Assembly: GCA_963835855.1 (NCBI GenBank) | Contig: CAWIHA010000028.1 | Coordinates: forward strand, 1-64,000 | Direction: 5' to 3' | Origin: CAWIHA01 sp963835855 | GTDB taxonomy: Bacteria; Acidobacteriota; Terriglobia; Bryobacterales; Bryobacteraceae | DNA length: 64,000 bases | Shown: positions 45,812-55,736 of the stretch, in pieces | How positions within the stretch are numbered: the first letter of the stretch is position 1 | Layout: each line of letters begins with the position of its first letter | Translations under genes and position numbers: made by a program | The notes under the pieces: model-generated | What the model was told of the DNA's origin: nothing | The model's database searches: none | The model's input: only the letters and a program-made list of their open reading frames with translations

Positions 45812-46046
45812 TTCCTTTCTCGGAATAACGAATGGCAAGTCCGACGCCACAGCATATGCCATTGAAATAACAGGGTTTATTCAAATCCTGGCCGCGCGGT
45901 CGCGTGTCCGCCGAAACACGTTGTGGGCATGCATACACAATGCGTACGCAAATCGAGGTGGCAACCCCTCGCGAGCGGCGTCTCGAGACTCGAGGAGAGA
46001 GGGGGACAAAGGATGCACCGCTGGAGAAGAAGTTCCCTACTCGCGT

Positions 46047-46541
46047 GCGCCGCGCGAGGACGCCGAGCAGCTCGCGCAGGCGATGCTCGATGTGAAGGAC
46101 CGCCTGGGCCCGTGCCGGGTCTGCAATAACATCAGCGACTCCGAACTGTGCCCCTTCTGCCGCGATTCGGGCCGCGACGCTTCCGTCATCTGCGTCGTCG
46201 AAGAACCCCACAACATCGTCGCCATAGAAACCACACGCCAGTTCAGTGGTCTGCACCACGTGCTGCACGGCACCATCTCGCCGCTCAAAGGGGTCGGCCC
46301 GGATCAACTCCGCATCAAGAACTTGCTCGATCGCCTCGAGCCGGGCGGCGTGAAAGAGATCATCCTGGCGACGAACCCCAATGTCGAAGGCGAGGCAACA
46401 GCCGCATATCTCTCCAGGGTTCTGAAGCCGCTCGGCCTCAAAGTCACGCGCATCGCGATGGGCATTCCGGTGGGCAGCGACCTCGAGTTTGCCGACGAAG
46501 TCACCCTCATGAAATCCTTTGAAAACCGCCGGGAGATGTAG
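46047..46541 (+). pseudogene. recR: RecR, N-terminal helix-hairpin-helix region missing
   Basis: The frame carries [19 protein letters not shown], the zinc finger [16 protein letters not shown], the Toprim domain start [36 protein letters not shown] and [20 protein letters not shown] up to the C-terminus. RecR is about 200 residues; here the first 45 or so, with the HhH motif needed for DNA binding and ring assembly, are replaced by unrelated Arg/Ser-rich sequence. First possible internal start: ATG at 46083. The usual neighbours dnaX/ybaB are absent, consistent with a deletion or rearrangement just upstream at about 46040. Loss of recR would impair RecFOR repair. Confidence 0.75.
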
Positions 46542-46608
46542 CACCGGCCTGCCACTGGTTTCCCCAGTCTCCGAACATCGTCCTTTCCGTCACCGCATAC
46601 GCTTCTAG

Positions 46609-46737
46609 AAGTTCTGGCGCACCGGCAAGCAATCATACGAGCGCAACGTCGCGGGCAAGATCCTCTGGACGCTGAAGGACTTCCGCGACGCGACGTACGG
46701 CCTTTTCGAGCAAGTGTGGTATTCTGGCACGTTGTGA
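46609..46737 (+). pseudogene. Short C-terminal gene remnant of unknown identity
   Basis: One frame reads FWRTGKQSYERNVAGKILW, then KDFRDATYGLFEQVWYSGTL and a stop at 46735-46737. It has good amino-acid composition but no start. Not recognised. It lies between the recR and DUF4145 remnants. Confidence 0.3.
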
Positions 46738-47394
46738 AGTGTCCACACTGCGGGACTGGAATACACGAGAATTTCGCCTCACGCATGTTCATCAATGAAC
46801 CTCCCATTATGCGAGGTCAGGAAATGCGTTTTCCGGGAGGCCTCTGGTCATATTTCCATCAATTTTGTCCCGAGTGCTGTAAGCCGATCATTCGGCTAAG
46901 GCATACTGTTGACCAGCGAATCCGCGAAGATTTCCTGGCGTTTCCTCAGCATTCTTCCCGCCCGGTCGCCGCCGAAGTTCCCGACGCCTATCGTCAGGAC
47001 TTTATCGAGGGCATGCAAGGTGCTCCCGGTCAGTCCGAAGGCCAGCGCCGCCCTCAGTCGCCGCTCACTCCAAGCCGTTCTGCGGGACCAGGCCCATACG
47101 AAGGAGAAGGATTTGTACGACCAAATCGAAGAGGTCATCGCCTCTAACGCACTTCCGGCACACATCGCAGATGACCTTCACGCCGTGCGGAGTATCGGAA
47201 ATTTCGCAACGCACCCGATGAAGAGCACGAATACAGGCGAGATCCTTGAGGTCGAACCAGGCGAAGCCGAGTGGAATCTCGATGTGCTTGAGCTTCTGTT
47301 TGATTTCTATTTCGTCGGACCAGCCAGCCGCAAGAAGCGGAAAGAAGCACTCAACGAAAAGCTCACGGCTGCCGGAAAGCCCCCATTGCAGTAA
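46734..47394 (+). pseudogene. DUF4145-type protein, one frameshift
   Basis: N-terminal frame from a GTG at 46734: zinc ribbon VKCPHCGTG ... FHQFCPECCKPIIRL, then EVPDAYRQDFIE. C-terminal frame: ACKVLPVSPKASAALSRRSL, EEVIASNALPAHIADDLHAV, RSIGNFATHPMKSTNTGEIL, to a stop at 47394. The join needs removal of one G in GAGGGCATG near 47012. DUF4145 is a HEPN-like helical domain often seen in restriction and toxin loci. About 220 residues when repaired. An isolated accessory gene. Confidence 0.75.
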
Positions 47395-47600
47395 GGAAGA
47401 GCGGGGACGGACGGAACGTGGCCTATCCGAACAGCGTGCAATCTACGTTTATCTGCAATTTACCGGCCTGGATGTCGGCGGACGTCTCGAAATCCAAAGC
47501 CGTGCTGGAGGCATTGGACGGCCGGTAGCCCTTCGCAACAGATCGCGCGATTTCCGAAAAGGGTTCGGGATACAGGGTCTACTGGCTTGCTGCCGCCGGG

Positions 47601-48641
47601 CTAGGCACGGCGCGAGACTTGCGGATGCGCACGTAAGATCACCCGCAGCGTCGCCAGAATCGGCACCGAAAGGAACATCCCGGGAATGCCGGCGATCTGG
47701 CTGCCCGCGAGCGCTCCGAAAATCACGAGCAGCGGATCGAGCGCCACGCCGGCGCTCATCAGCCGCGGACTCAGAATATAGTCCTGAAAGACGCGGTAGC
47801 CGCCGATGAATGCCAGGATCGGAAGAACATGGCCGTAGCCCGTGAACGCGGCCACTAGCACAATGATGACGGCCGCCGCGAACGGCCCGAAGACCGGAAT
47901 GACCTCGAGGGCGCCTGCAATCGCGGCCAGCAATATGCCATAAGGCACGCGCGCAATCGCGAAGCACACGCCGTAGACGCAGAAAGTCGCAAAGGCCAGG
48001 ATCACCAAGGCACGGATGAACTCGCCGAGCAGCCGGTTCACGTCGCTGACAACGTCCTCCCATATCGCCCTGCGCTGCGGGTCCACAAGCGACAGCAAGC
48101 GCTCACACAACTCTTTGCCATCCTTGAGAAAGAAGAAAGCCAGGATCGGGATGAGGACGATCGTCACCATGCTGCTCAGCACGGAAAGCACGTGCCCGCT
48201 GGCGCTCGCGACGAGCGGAACAAGCACGGTGCTGAAACTTTGTGCGCGCTCCCGGATCTGTCCAAGGATATAGCGCTCCGCTGGCGCGAGCCACGGCGGC
48301 CCAGGCGCTTCGAGCCGCTGCTCGACGCCGCTCGCGAGCTTCGGAAAGCCCGCGGCCAGGTTCGACGCCTGCTGAGCCACCTGGTTGCCCACGAAAATTC
48401 CCGCCAGGACCAAGAGCCCGATCAGCAGGCAATAGACAACCGCCAGCGCGTAGTTGCGCGACCGCCGCCAGGGGAGGAGCCGGTCCACCAGGTTCACGAC
48501 CGGCGAGAGGATGTACGCGAACAGAATCGCCAGCACGAAAAGCAGCAGGACGCTGCGGATATAGTAAATGATGGCGAGCACGAGCGCGACGAGAAAGACG
48601 GTCCAAGCGGCCCGGGCTGCGCGCGTGTCGATCCCCAACAT
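47601..48641 (-). CDS. AI-2E family transporter (PerM/YdiK-like)
   Basis: 346 residues with about eight hydrophobic spans: WTVFLVALVLAIIYYIRSVL, LLFVLAILFAYILSPVV, ALAVVYCLLIGLLVLAGIF, MVTIVLIPILAFFFLKDG, ALVILAFATFCVYGVCFAI, GILLAAIAGALEVIPVFGPF, VIIVLVAAFTGYGHVLPILA, PLLVIFGALAGSQIAGIPGM. The P-x-FGP and DGK motifs and length fit the family. Members are proposed exporters of signals or Na+/H+ antiporters; substrate not predictable. Single-gene unit. Confidence 0.93.
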   Translation of the reverse strand: MLGIDTRAARAAWTVFLVALVLAIIYYIRSVLLLFVLAILFAYILSPVVNLVDRLLPWRRSRNYALAVVYCLLIGLLVLAGIFVGNQVAQQASNLAAGFPKLASGVEQRLEAPGPPWLAPAERYILGQIRERAQSFSTVLVPLVASASGHVLSVLSSMVTIVLIPILAFFFLKDGKELCERLLSLVDPQRRAIWEDVVSDVNRLLGEFIRALVILAFATFCVYGVCFAIARVPYGILLAAIAGALEVIPVFGPFAAAVIIVLVAAFTGYGHVLPILAFIGGYRVFQDYILSPRLMSAGVALDPLLVIFGALAGSQIAGIPGMFLSVPILATLRVILRAHPQVSRRA

Positions 48642-48928
48642 GCTCTCATCCTAGCGTAGTGCGGCGCAAGCCGGTTTTCGAAGGCGCGATTTTCGCGAGG
48701 GCGTCGCGGCCTTCCGCGAAAAGCGTAAGCCCGCCTGGCCATCGCTCAACTCACCTGGGCGAAGCAGCTAGCCCGGCTTCGTCCACACCCGGCCTTGCTT
48801 ACCCCCAACTGAAAGCCGACACATCGTCCGCGACTTGCACCGTACAGCTCGCTTGTTAACGAAGTTTTTACAAAGATCGTTCGGCCGAAAAGCCGGGGTG
48901 TGCCATAATAGAGCCCACGGGTGGGGTT

Positions 48929-49813
48929 ATGAGCAAGTCAAGTCGCCTGGGTATAACAATTGGGCTGGCATTATCAATCGCCATGTCCACACCACCTGCT
49001 TCGGCACAACAGAAGGGTGGCAATCGTGGGTCGAGTATGCCGGCTGCGCCGGAACCGCGGCTACCGCCGCGGTCCACGGTGGGCTACGATCCCTACTCCG
49101 ACCCCGCCGTAGTTGGAATACCTTCGCAGCAGAAATCCGCTACGGGCCCGATCACGGGAGCCACCACGGTTAGTATCACCAGCCTTGAGGCTCCTGCTGA
49201 TGCCAAGAAAGCTTTCGAGAAAGGCATGAGAGCTTTCGTGAAGCAAAAGTGGCAGGAAGCGCAGACGCACCTGGAGAAGGCCGTCGCCCTGTACCCCAGG
49301 TATGCCGAAGCCTGGTTCCGTCTGGGCGCGTGCCACCAGGTGCAGAACCGGGTTGAAGAGGCGCGCAAGGCTTACGCACACGCTCTCGAGGCGGATTCCA
49401 AGTATCCCGATCCGTACCTCCCACTGGCCAAGCTGGCGCTGGGCAAAGAGAAATGGCAGGAGACTGTGGATATCACCGACAAGCTCGTGCGTCTCGACCC
49501 TGCCCATTTTCCGGAAGCGTACTACTATAGTTCGGTCGCGAATCTCAAGCTGCTGCAGTTCGACAGGGCCGAGAAGAGCGCCCTTGAGGCAATTCGGCTT
49601 GATACGGCGCACCAGATTCCCAAAGCGGAACAACTCCTCGGTCTGGCCCTGGCGAACAAGAAGGACTACGTTGACGCGGAGACACATCTGCAGGCTTACC
49701 TCGAGCACGAGCACAACCCGGCGGAACTCGCATTGGCGCGCGAACAGCTCGCTATTGTGAAGCAACTAGCCGGCCCGGCGACACCTCCGGGACAGCAAGC
49801 TTCGTCCAAGTAA
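48929..49813 (+). CDS. Secreted or periplasmic TPR protein
   Basis: 294 residues. Signal peptide (LGITIGLALSIAMSTPPASAQ), a low-complexity region to about residue 75, then TPR repeats from about 85 to 275: AFEKGMRAFVKQKWQEAQTH, AEAWFRLGACHQVQNRVEEA, PDPYLPLAKLALGKEKWQE, AYYYSSVANLKLLQFDRAEK, EQLLGLALANKKDYVDAETH. It should serve as a protein-interaction scaffold in the envelope. No enzyme domain. Neighbours give no hint of partners. Confidence 0.85.
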   Translation: MSKSSRLGITIGLALSIAMSTPPASAQQKGGNRGSSMPAAPEPRLPPRSTVGYDPYSDPAVVGIPSQQKSATGPITGATTVSITSLEAPADAKKAFEKGMRAFVKQKWQEAQTHLEKAVALYPRYAEAWFRLGACHQVQNRVEEARKAYAHALEADSKYPDPYLPLAKLALGKEKWQETVDITDKLVRLDPAHFPEAYYYSSVANLKLLQFDRAEKSALEAIRLDTAHQIPKAEQLLGLALANKKDYVDAETHLQAYLEHEHNPAELALAREQLAIVKQLAGPATPPGQQASSK

Positions 49814-49873
49814 TAGAGTCGCTAAGGACCTCTTCGCGTGTCGCATCTTCCCCCTTGCCAGCGTGGCTGCTGC

Positions 49874-51010
49874 TCAGGGGTGCCGTGAATCCTGAGCCCG
49901 CGCCTGCGAGATGGGGTGGGATGCTGCGGCAACAGCCAGTGCGCCCAGCACGTTTCCGCGCTGCCCCACATCCCTTCGGAAAACAGCCTGGAGCGCCGGA
50001 TTGTCCTGCACGCGCATGTTCGATTGCCGCCCGGTCGTCGAATCGTTATAAAATGCCGCGTTCCACCAGGAGAACCCGATGATCCTCGGCCAGCGCCCTC
50101 TCAGCAGGTCGGTCAATGCCGCCTTCGCCCAGGCCGCCTGACCTGGGTCTTTGATCGTGCCAAACTCGCAGACGATCACGGGCTTGTTGGCGAGCTTCGT
50201 CAGGCGGCGGTACACCCAGTCCATCTGAAATCGGAAGCTGATCGTGTGGTCGTCCCGCGGCAACTGCCGCCCGTATACGCTCGCGCCGACCCAGTCGATC
50301 CACTCGTCGCCGGGATAATAATTCTCGAAGCGGTTCCAAGGCCGTACGGGCTCGTCCCATGGATCGACGTGGAAAACCCAGCGGATATTTGAGGCTCCCT
50401 CGTTCCTGGCGATTTGGATGATATGGCGGTAGGCGCCGCGGAACATCGCCACCGCTGCGCGGTGAGAACCATGCTGCTGGTTCCACAAGCCGTTCCACGG
50501 GAACCACCAGCCGTTCACCTCCACTCCGTACTCGGCCAGCAGCGGCGACCCGAATTGCCTGGCGCCCTGCATCCAGCGCCGGAGGTCCGGATCGAGCTTG
50601 CCACTGAGGATATTCGTGAGGTTAAAGACGGGATCGGGAAGCGGGATGCTAGGGTCGCTCAGGAGCATCAGCCTGATATACGGAATGCTGCCGTTCGCGC
50701 GAATCCATGAAGCAGTGGCGTCGGGAAAGGCGCGGCCTTCGTACCAGTTGTCGCAAAAATAAACCCAGGTTGGGCGCTTCCCCACGCGCTCCTCGTACGT
50801 GCGGACCTCGTCCTCGGTTACATCGCTCCCCATACCGTTCTGCCCGCCGGGAAAAACGCCAGTGTAGAACGTTCCCGCAGGCGGATCGGCCAGGACGGAC
50901 AGAGCGGATGCACGGCTGCCTGCCGCCGGATCGCCCGCGTTGAGCGGAACCCAAAAAAACGCCAGCGTAAGCACAAGCTTACGGATCTTCAGGCAACGAT
51001 GCGTGATCAT
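49874..51010 (-). CDS. GH26-like glycoside hydrolase (beta-mannanase type)
   Basis: 378 residues from the ATG at 51010. Signal peptide (LVLTLAFFWVPLNAG). TIM-barrel-type features of GH26: FYTGVFPGGQNGM, PYIRLMLLSDPSIPL, VNGWWFPWNGLWNQQHGS (acid/base region), IRWVFHVDPWDEPVRPWNRF and KPVIVCEFGTIKDPG, where the E of CEFG is the likely nucleophile, followed by GFSWWNAAFYND. GH26 enzymes cut beta-1,4-mannan or related glycans. Presumably exported. Single gene; the exact substrate is not readable. Confidence 0.75.
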   Translation of the reverse strand: MITHRCLKIRKLVLTLAFFWVPLNAGDPAAGSRASALSVLADPPAGTFYTGVFPGGQNGMGSDVTEDEVRTYEERVGKRPTWVYFCDNWYEGRAFPDATASWIRANGSIPYIRLMLLSDPSIPLPDPVFNLTNILSGKLDPDLRRWMQGARQFGSPLLAEYGVEVNGWWFPWNGLWNQQHGSHRAAVAMFRGAYRHIIQIARNEGASNIRWVFHVDPWDEPVRPWNRFENYYPGDEWIDWVGASVYGRQLPRDDHTISFRFQMDWVYRRLTKLANKPVIVCEFGTIKDPGQAAWAKAALTDLLRGRWPRIIGFSWWNAAFYNDSTTGRQSNMRVQDNPALQAVFRRDVGQRGNVLGALAVAAASHPISQARAQDSRHP

Positions 51011-51155
51011 TTCCTGAGCGCCACCGGCTGTGCCACTCCGCCGCCGGGCGGGCGCCAGCACGGATAGCGCCGCCACAGGCGGCATGCTGGCGCAGTCCGG
51101 GCTCGAAACACCATAGCGGTTTGATTGGCCTGCACTATGCAACATGCGTCTCCGC

Positions 51156-52673
51156 TCAAGCCCAGTAATTTCTGTCCAGGCTTCTGTATTGCACCGCTTC
51201 GGCCAAGTGTTTGGCGGTGACCCGGTCGGAGTCGTCGAGGTCGGCGATGGTGCGGGCGACTTTGAGGATACGGTCGTGGGCGCGCGCGGAAAGCGCAAGC
51301 CGCCGCATCGCGAGTTCGAGCGTGCGTTCGCCGGCTTCGTCAAGCTTGGCCAGGCGTCGCAGCAATTTCGGCGGCAGTCGCGCGTTATCATAGCCGCGCG
51401 CTCGCTGGATACTCCGCGCGGACTCAACCCGGCTGCGCATCTCAGTTGAGGAAACTCCCTGCTCATCCGCGCGCATCTCTTTATATGGCACGGCCGGCAC
51501 CTCGACGTGCAGGTCGATGCGGTCGAGCAGCGGCCCGCTGATCTTGCTAAGGTAACGCTGGATGAGCGCCGGCGTGCACCGGCATTCGCGCGTCGTGTCA
51601 CCGTAATACCCGCACGGGCACGGGTTCATCGCCGCAACCAGCATGAACCGTGCGGGAAACGCAAGCGTCATGCTCGCGCGTGCGATTGTGACCGACGCCT
51701 CTTCGAGCGGCTGCCGCAAAAGCTCGAGGATGTTGCGTGGGAACTCCGGGAACTCGTCCAGGAACAGCACGCCGTGGTGCGCCAGACTGACTTCGCCCGG
51801 CCGCGGCACGATGCCGCCGCCCACCATTCCGGCATCGGAGATGGAGTGGTGCGGCGCGCGGAAAGGCCGCTCGGACAACAGTCCCGCGCCGCCCGGCAGG
51901 ATGCCCGCAACGCTGTGGACCTGCGTGGTCTCGAGCGCCTCCGCAAACGTCAGCGGCGGCAGGATGCCGGCCAGCCGCCGGGCCAGCATCGTCTTGCCCG
52001 AACCGGGTGGCCCGATCATCAGCAGGTTGTGGCTGCCCGCGGCGGCAACCTCGAGCGCACGCTTGGCCGTGGTCTGCCCGCGCACATCGCGGAAATCGGG
52101 CGTGGCGATTCCCGGCTCGGAGCGCGCCTGGGGCTGGGGCAGCACCGGAGTCAGTGCGCCGGGTTCGTTGAAAATCGCAACCACTTGGGACAGGTGCTTC
52201 ACCCCGTACACGGACAGGCCTTCGACCACCGCCGCTTCGGCCGCGTTTTCCTGCGGCACGATGAAGCGTGGGATGCCGTGCCCGCGCGCGCTCACCGCAA
52301 TCGAAAGCGCGCCGCGCACCGGGCGGATCGCGCCGTCCAGCGCAAGCTCGCCCACCAACAGATAATCGTCGTTGGGCGGCACCGTTCCCATCGCACCGAG
52401 GATTCCGACCGCCATCGGAAGATCGAACCCGGTGCCTTCTTTGCGCAGGTCCGCGGGCGCGAGGTTGATCGTGACCGCCTTGCTCGGATAACCGAAGCCC
52501 GAGTTCAGCAGCGCCGACTTGATTCGTTCCCGGCTTTCCCGCACCGCCAGATCCGGCATGCCCACGGTGATGAGGTCGCGGCTGGTGCCCGAGGGGTACA
52601 TATCCACCTCAACGTCGATCACGTGCGCGTCAATGCCATAGACCGCCGCGCTGCGCGTCCGAAACAATGCCAT
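51156..52673 (-). CDS. comM: ComM/YifB family Mg-chelatase-like AAA+ ATPase
   Basis: 505 residues from the ATG at 52673 (MALFRTRSAAVYGIDAHVID is the typical start; the frame extends to 52877 without it). N-terminal Lon-like domain (GELALDGAIRPVRGALSIAV), AAA+ core with Walker A IGPPGSGKTMLARRLAG, Walker B HHGVLFLDEFPEFPRN, AAMNPCPCGYYGD (zinc-binding Cys) and LLDRIDLHVEVPAV, and a C-terminal Mg-chelatase-like helical domain (LALSARAHDRILKVARTIAD). ComM drives branch migration of heteroduplex during natural transformation. Full length. Confidence 0.95.
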   Translation of the reverse strand: MALFRTRSAAVYGIDAHVIDVEVDMYPSGTSRDLITVGMPDLAVRESRERIKSALLNSGFGYPSKAVTINLAPADLRKEGTGFDLPMAVGILGAMGTVPPNDDYLLVGELALDGAIRPVRGALSIAVSARGHGIPRFIVPQENAAEAAVVEGLSVYGVKHLSQVVAIFNEPGALTPVLPQPQARSEPGIATPDFRDVRGQTTAKRALEVAAAGSHNLLMIGPPGSGKTMLARRLAGILPPLTFAEALETTQVHSVAGILPGGAGLLSERPFRAPHHSISDAGMVGGGIVPRPGEVSLAHHGVLFLDEFPEFPRNILELLRQPLEEASVTIARASMTLAFPARFMLVAAMNPCPCGYYGDTTRECRCTPALIQRYLSKISGPLLDRIDLHVEVPAVPYKEMRADEQGVSSTEMRSRVESARSIQRARGYDNARLPPKLLRRLAKLDEAGERTLELAMRRLALSARAHDRILKVARTIADLDDSDRVTAKHLAEAVQYRSLDRNYWA

Positions 52674-53017
52674 GAACGCATTCAGTATAGCCGCATCCGG
52701 AAGCTCGCGGTGCCGGTGGTACCGGAAACGCCGCCGCTCTTTGTTTCCGGGCGGATGGCGGCGCGGGTGGCCCGGCGGCGCCCGGCAAGAGTACCCCTTC
52801 CCAAGCGGCGCGATTTGGTGTAAAAACATTCTAGAGGGAATTTGTTTGCGGACTTTCTGTGCAAAACTTGCTCTCACCCACGCTAGCTCTTTTGGATCAC
52901 CGAGTTGCGGGCACCATGGAACTGAGGAAGATGTTCAGCAGCGGCCCACAGGGTAAGCCGCACAAACCACGGCACAAAAAAAGGATTTGTTCCGTGAGAG
53001 AAAAGCCGCTAACGTAA

Positions 53018-54424
53018 ATGCATCCTTTTGACATGGCTGCTGCGGATCTAGCGCTCGACAAGGGGCTGCCGGTTAATCTGGATGCCGAGCGCTTCGTGCT
53101 GGGCTCCATCCTGATGGACGAGTCGCTCTTCGTGCAGGTCGCGGGCGTGCTGCAGGCGGACGATTTCGCCCTCGAAAAACACCGGCGCATCTTCATCCGG
53201 ATGGGCGAGCTGCATGAGCGCGGCGAGAAGATCGACCGCATCACGCTGGCCAACGAGCTGATCCGCCACAACCAGCTCGAGGCTTGCGACGGCCTGAGCT
53301 ACCTCATCTCGCTCGACGACGGCCTGCCGCGCATCTCCAATATCGACGCCTACGTGCATATCGTGCGCGACAAGGCCCTGCTGCGGCGCATCGTTTTCGC
53401 CTCCCAGAAGCTCATTGATCGCTGCCTGATGGCTGAGGACGCGCCCGAAGAGATCCTGGCCGGCGCCGAGGAATCGCTGCTCAAGTTGAACGACGACCGC
53501 GCCCGTGGCGGCCTCGCCACGCCTGAGCAGATCATTGAGGACTATCAGGGCGGCATCAACACTTTTCTCGATCCAAGCAAGCGCATCAAGGGCATCAGCA
53601 CTGGCTTTGTGAAGCTGGACGAGATGACCGGCGGCCTGCACCCCGGCGAGCTCGTCATCCTGGCCGCGCGCCCCTCGATGGGCAAGACCGCAATGGCGCT
53701 CAACATCGCGCAGCATGTCGCCACCGGGAAGGACAGGAAACCGGTGGCAATCTTCTCGCTCGAGATGGCGAAAGACGCGTTGCTGACGCGCATGCTGTGC
53801 ACCGCCGCGCGGGTGGATAGCCAGAAGTTCCGCGCGGGCTTCCTGAACAAGAGCGAGCGCGGGAAGCTGGTGGCGGCCGCGCACGATCTGGCCGCCGCGC
53901 CGCTTTACATCGACGACACGGCCGGTCTGAACCTGATGGACATGCACGCCAAGCTGCGGCGCCTCAAGGCCGACCAGGGGGCCCTGGGGCTGGTGGTGCT
54001 CGACTATTTACAGTTGATGAGCGGCCGCGGCCGCTTCGAGAACCGCAACCAGGAAATCAGCAGCCTCTCGCGCGGCATGAAGCTGCTCGCCAAGGAGCTC
54101 GGAGCCCCGCTGCTCGTCCTCTCGCAGTTGAGCCGCGCTCCCGAAGTGCGCCAGGGTGATCACCGCCCGCAGCTCAGCGACCTGCGCGAATCGGGCTCGA
54201 TCGAGCAGGACGCCGACGTGGTCGCGTTTATCTTCCGCGAGGAAGTCTACAAGCCCGAGCGCGAGGACCTCCGCGGCACCGCCGAGCTGCTCCTCTCCAA
54301 ACAGCGCAACGGCCCCACTGGCAAGATCAACCTCGTCTTCCTGCGGCACTGGACACGATTCGAGAATCGCGCCAGCGATTTAGGCGACGAGGACGCGCCG
54401 CCGGCAGTGGAGGATGAGGAGTAG
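53018..54424 (+). CDS. dnaB: Replicative DNA helicase DnaB
   Basis: 468 residues. N-terminal domain starts PVNLDAERFVLGSILMDESL. The RecA-like C-terminal domain has GISTGFVKLDEMTGGLHPGE, Walker A LAARPSMGKTAMALN, ALFSLEM-like VAIFSLEMAKDAL, Walker B LGLVVLDYLQLMSG, and LSDLRESGSIEQDADVV with the arginine-finger region. It unwinds DNA ahead of the replisome as a hexamer. Full length and intact. Divergent from comM across 344 bp in which I see only promoter-like AT-richer sequence. Confidence 0.97.
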   Translation: MHPFDMAAADLALDKGLPVNLDAERFVLGSILMDESLFVQVAGVLQADDFALEKHRRIFIRMGELHERGEKIDRITLANELIRHNQLEACDGLSYLISLDDGLPRISNIDAYVHIVRDKALLRRIVFASQKLIDRCLMAEDAPEEILAGAEESLLKLNDDRARGGLATPEQIIEDYQGGINTFLDPSKRIKGISTGFVKLDEMTGGLHPGELVILAARPSMGKTAMALNIAQHVATGKDRKPVAIFSLEMAKDALLTRMLCTAARVDSQKFRAGFLNKSERGKLVAAAHDLAAAPLYIDDTAGLNLMDMHAKLRRLKADQGALGLVVLDYLQLMSGRGRFENRNQEISSLSRGMKLLAKELGAPLLVLSQLSRAPEVRQGDHRPQLSDLRESGSIEQDADVVAFIFREEVYKPEREDLRGTAELLLSKQRNGPTGKINLVFLRHWTRFENRASDLGDEDAPPAVEDEE

Positions 54425-54560
54425 GCGGGAACTGTGGCAGCATGCGAGTGAGCGCGCTTAGGGCGTAATGCCCGATAGCGCCAGCAGGCGACTCCCGTGG
54501 TTCATTTTTCCGGAATTATCCCTTTCACAAACCCACGCGCGGCATACCCAAGCCCATGTA

Positions 54561-54576
54561 TGTAAGTGATTGATTT
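54561..54576 (+). repeat. 16-bp motif TGTAAGTGATTGATTT (copy 2)
   Basis: Identical to 37898-37913, which lies at the end of an integrase-bearing element. Here it marks the left edge of the 54.5-57.4 kb island, in a short AT-rich stretch. Confidence 0.6.
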
Positions 54577-54639
54577 CAGTGTGATTATAGTTCATATTTG
54601 ATACTTGACAAACCCACGCCGACATGCCATGATTGAAGC

Positions 54640-55608
54640 ATGGAAGCCGACATCCTTCAACCCCAATTCAATGACGAAGATGCAGCCCGCGCGTTCCTGG
54701 AGGCTAAACGATGGCCCGATAAGCCCGTATGCCCGCATTGCGGAGTCGTCGGGGAAGCCTACAGGCTGGAACCGAATCCGAAGGCTCAGACGCACGCCCG
54801 CAGGGGCGTCTGGAAGTGCGGGGCTTGCCGGGAACAGTTCACGGTCACGGTTGGAACGATCTTCGAAGATTCGCACATCCCGCTTCACAAATGGCTTTTG
54901 GCCTTCCACCTGCTCTGTGCGAGCAAGAAGGGCATGAGCGCCCATCAGCTTCACCGGATGCTCGGAGTGACCTACAAGAGCGCCTGGTTCATGGCGCATC
55001 GCATCCGGTATGCGATGACGCAGGAGCCGTTGTCATTGAAGCTCGGGGGCATTGTTGAAGTAGACGAAACGTACATCGGCGGGAAACTCCGCATTGGGCC
55101 GCAAACGGTCAGGCCGGGCGAGCGTCCGAAGGATCGGCTAGCCGCGACCGCGAACAAGGCAGCGGTCGTTTCCGTGCTTCAGCGTGGCGGGCGTGTCCAG
55201 TCTCGCCATATCGAACGTGTGACCGCTGAAAACTTGCGCCCCATCGTGGATCAGATGGTGGATGACCGGGCGCACATGATAACGGATTCCTCGACTGTTC
55301 TGGATAGCGTTGGAACCGGCCGGAAGCACGATAAGGTTAACCACAACGCGAAAGAGTACGTCCGCTACGAGGATGGCCTTTGCATCACCACCAACGGCGT
55401 GGAGGGCTACTTCGCAACCCTAAAGCGTGGCATCAACGGCGTATACCACCAGGTCGGCAAGCAGCATCTCCACCGCTACCTGACCGAGTTCGATTTTCGG
55501 TATAATGCCCGCGAAGTCTCGGATGCGGAACGGCGCGATATGGCGATTGCCCAAAGCGCCGGGAAGCGGCTCATGTACCGGGACTCATGCGGCAAAAGGA
55601 TGGTCTGA
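54640..55608 (+). mobile_element. IS1595 family (ISXO2-like) transposase
   Basis: 322 residues. N-terminal zinc ribbon (CPHCGVVGEAY ... WKCGACREQFTVTVGTIFED), HTH region (HKWLLAFHLLCASKKGMSAH), then the ISXO2-like DDE/N domain with VEVDETYIGGK, a second acidic residue in AHMITDSSTVLDS, and NGVEGYFATLKRGINGVYH. Complete frame. No clear terminal inverted repeats were found by eye, although ACAAACCCACGC occurs twice just upstream (about 54527 and 54608). Confidence 0.92.
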
Positions 55609-55618
55609 AAAGAGAAAA

Positions 55619-55639
55619 GCCGTGACTGCGAATCACGGC
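55619..55639. terminator. Hairpin with T-run on the minus strand
   Basis: GCCGTGA/TCACGGC 7-bp perfect stem, 7-nt loop. On the minus strand it is followed by TTTTCTCTTTT, making it a terminator for leftward transcription. On the plus strand it directly follows the transposase without a T-run. Confidence 0.5.
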
Positions 55640-55736
55640 CCCTTAGGATTTATGGCTGTACGGCAAACCGTCCCGTTTGGTGCCGCGAGCACCCCACGGA
55701 GACCTTCGAGTGGAAGTGTATCACAAGGAGGTCTTC

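Noticed and set aside
51507..52823. 438-codon plus-strand ORF opposite comM
   Set aside because: Shadow of the ComM-like ATPase, which has all AAA+ motifs.
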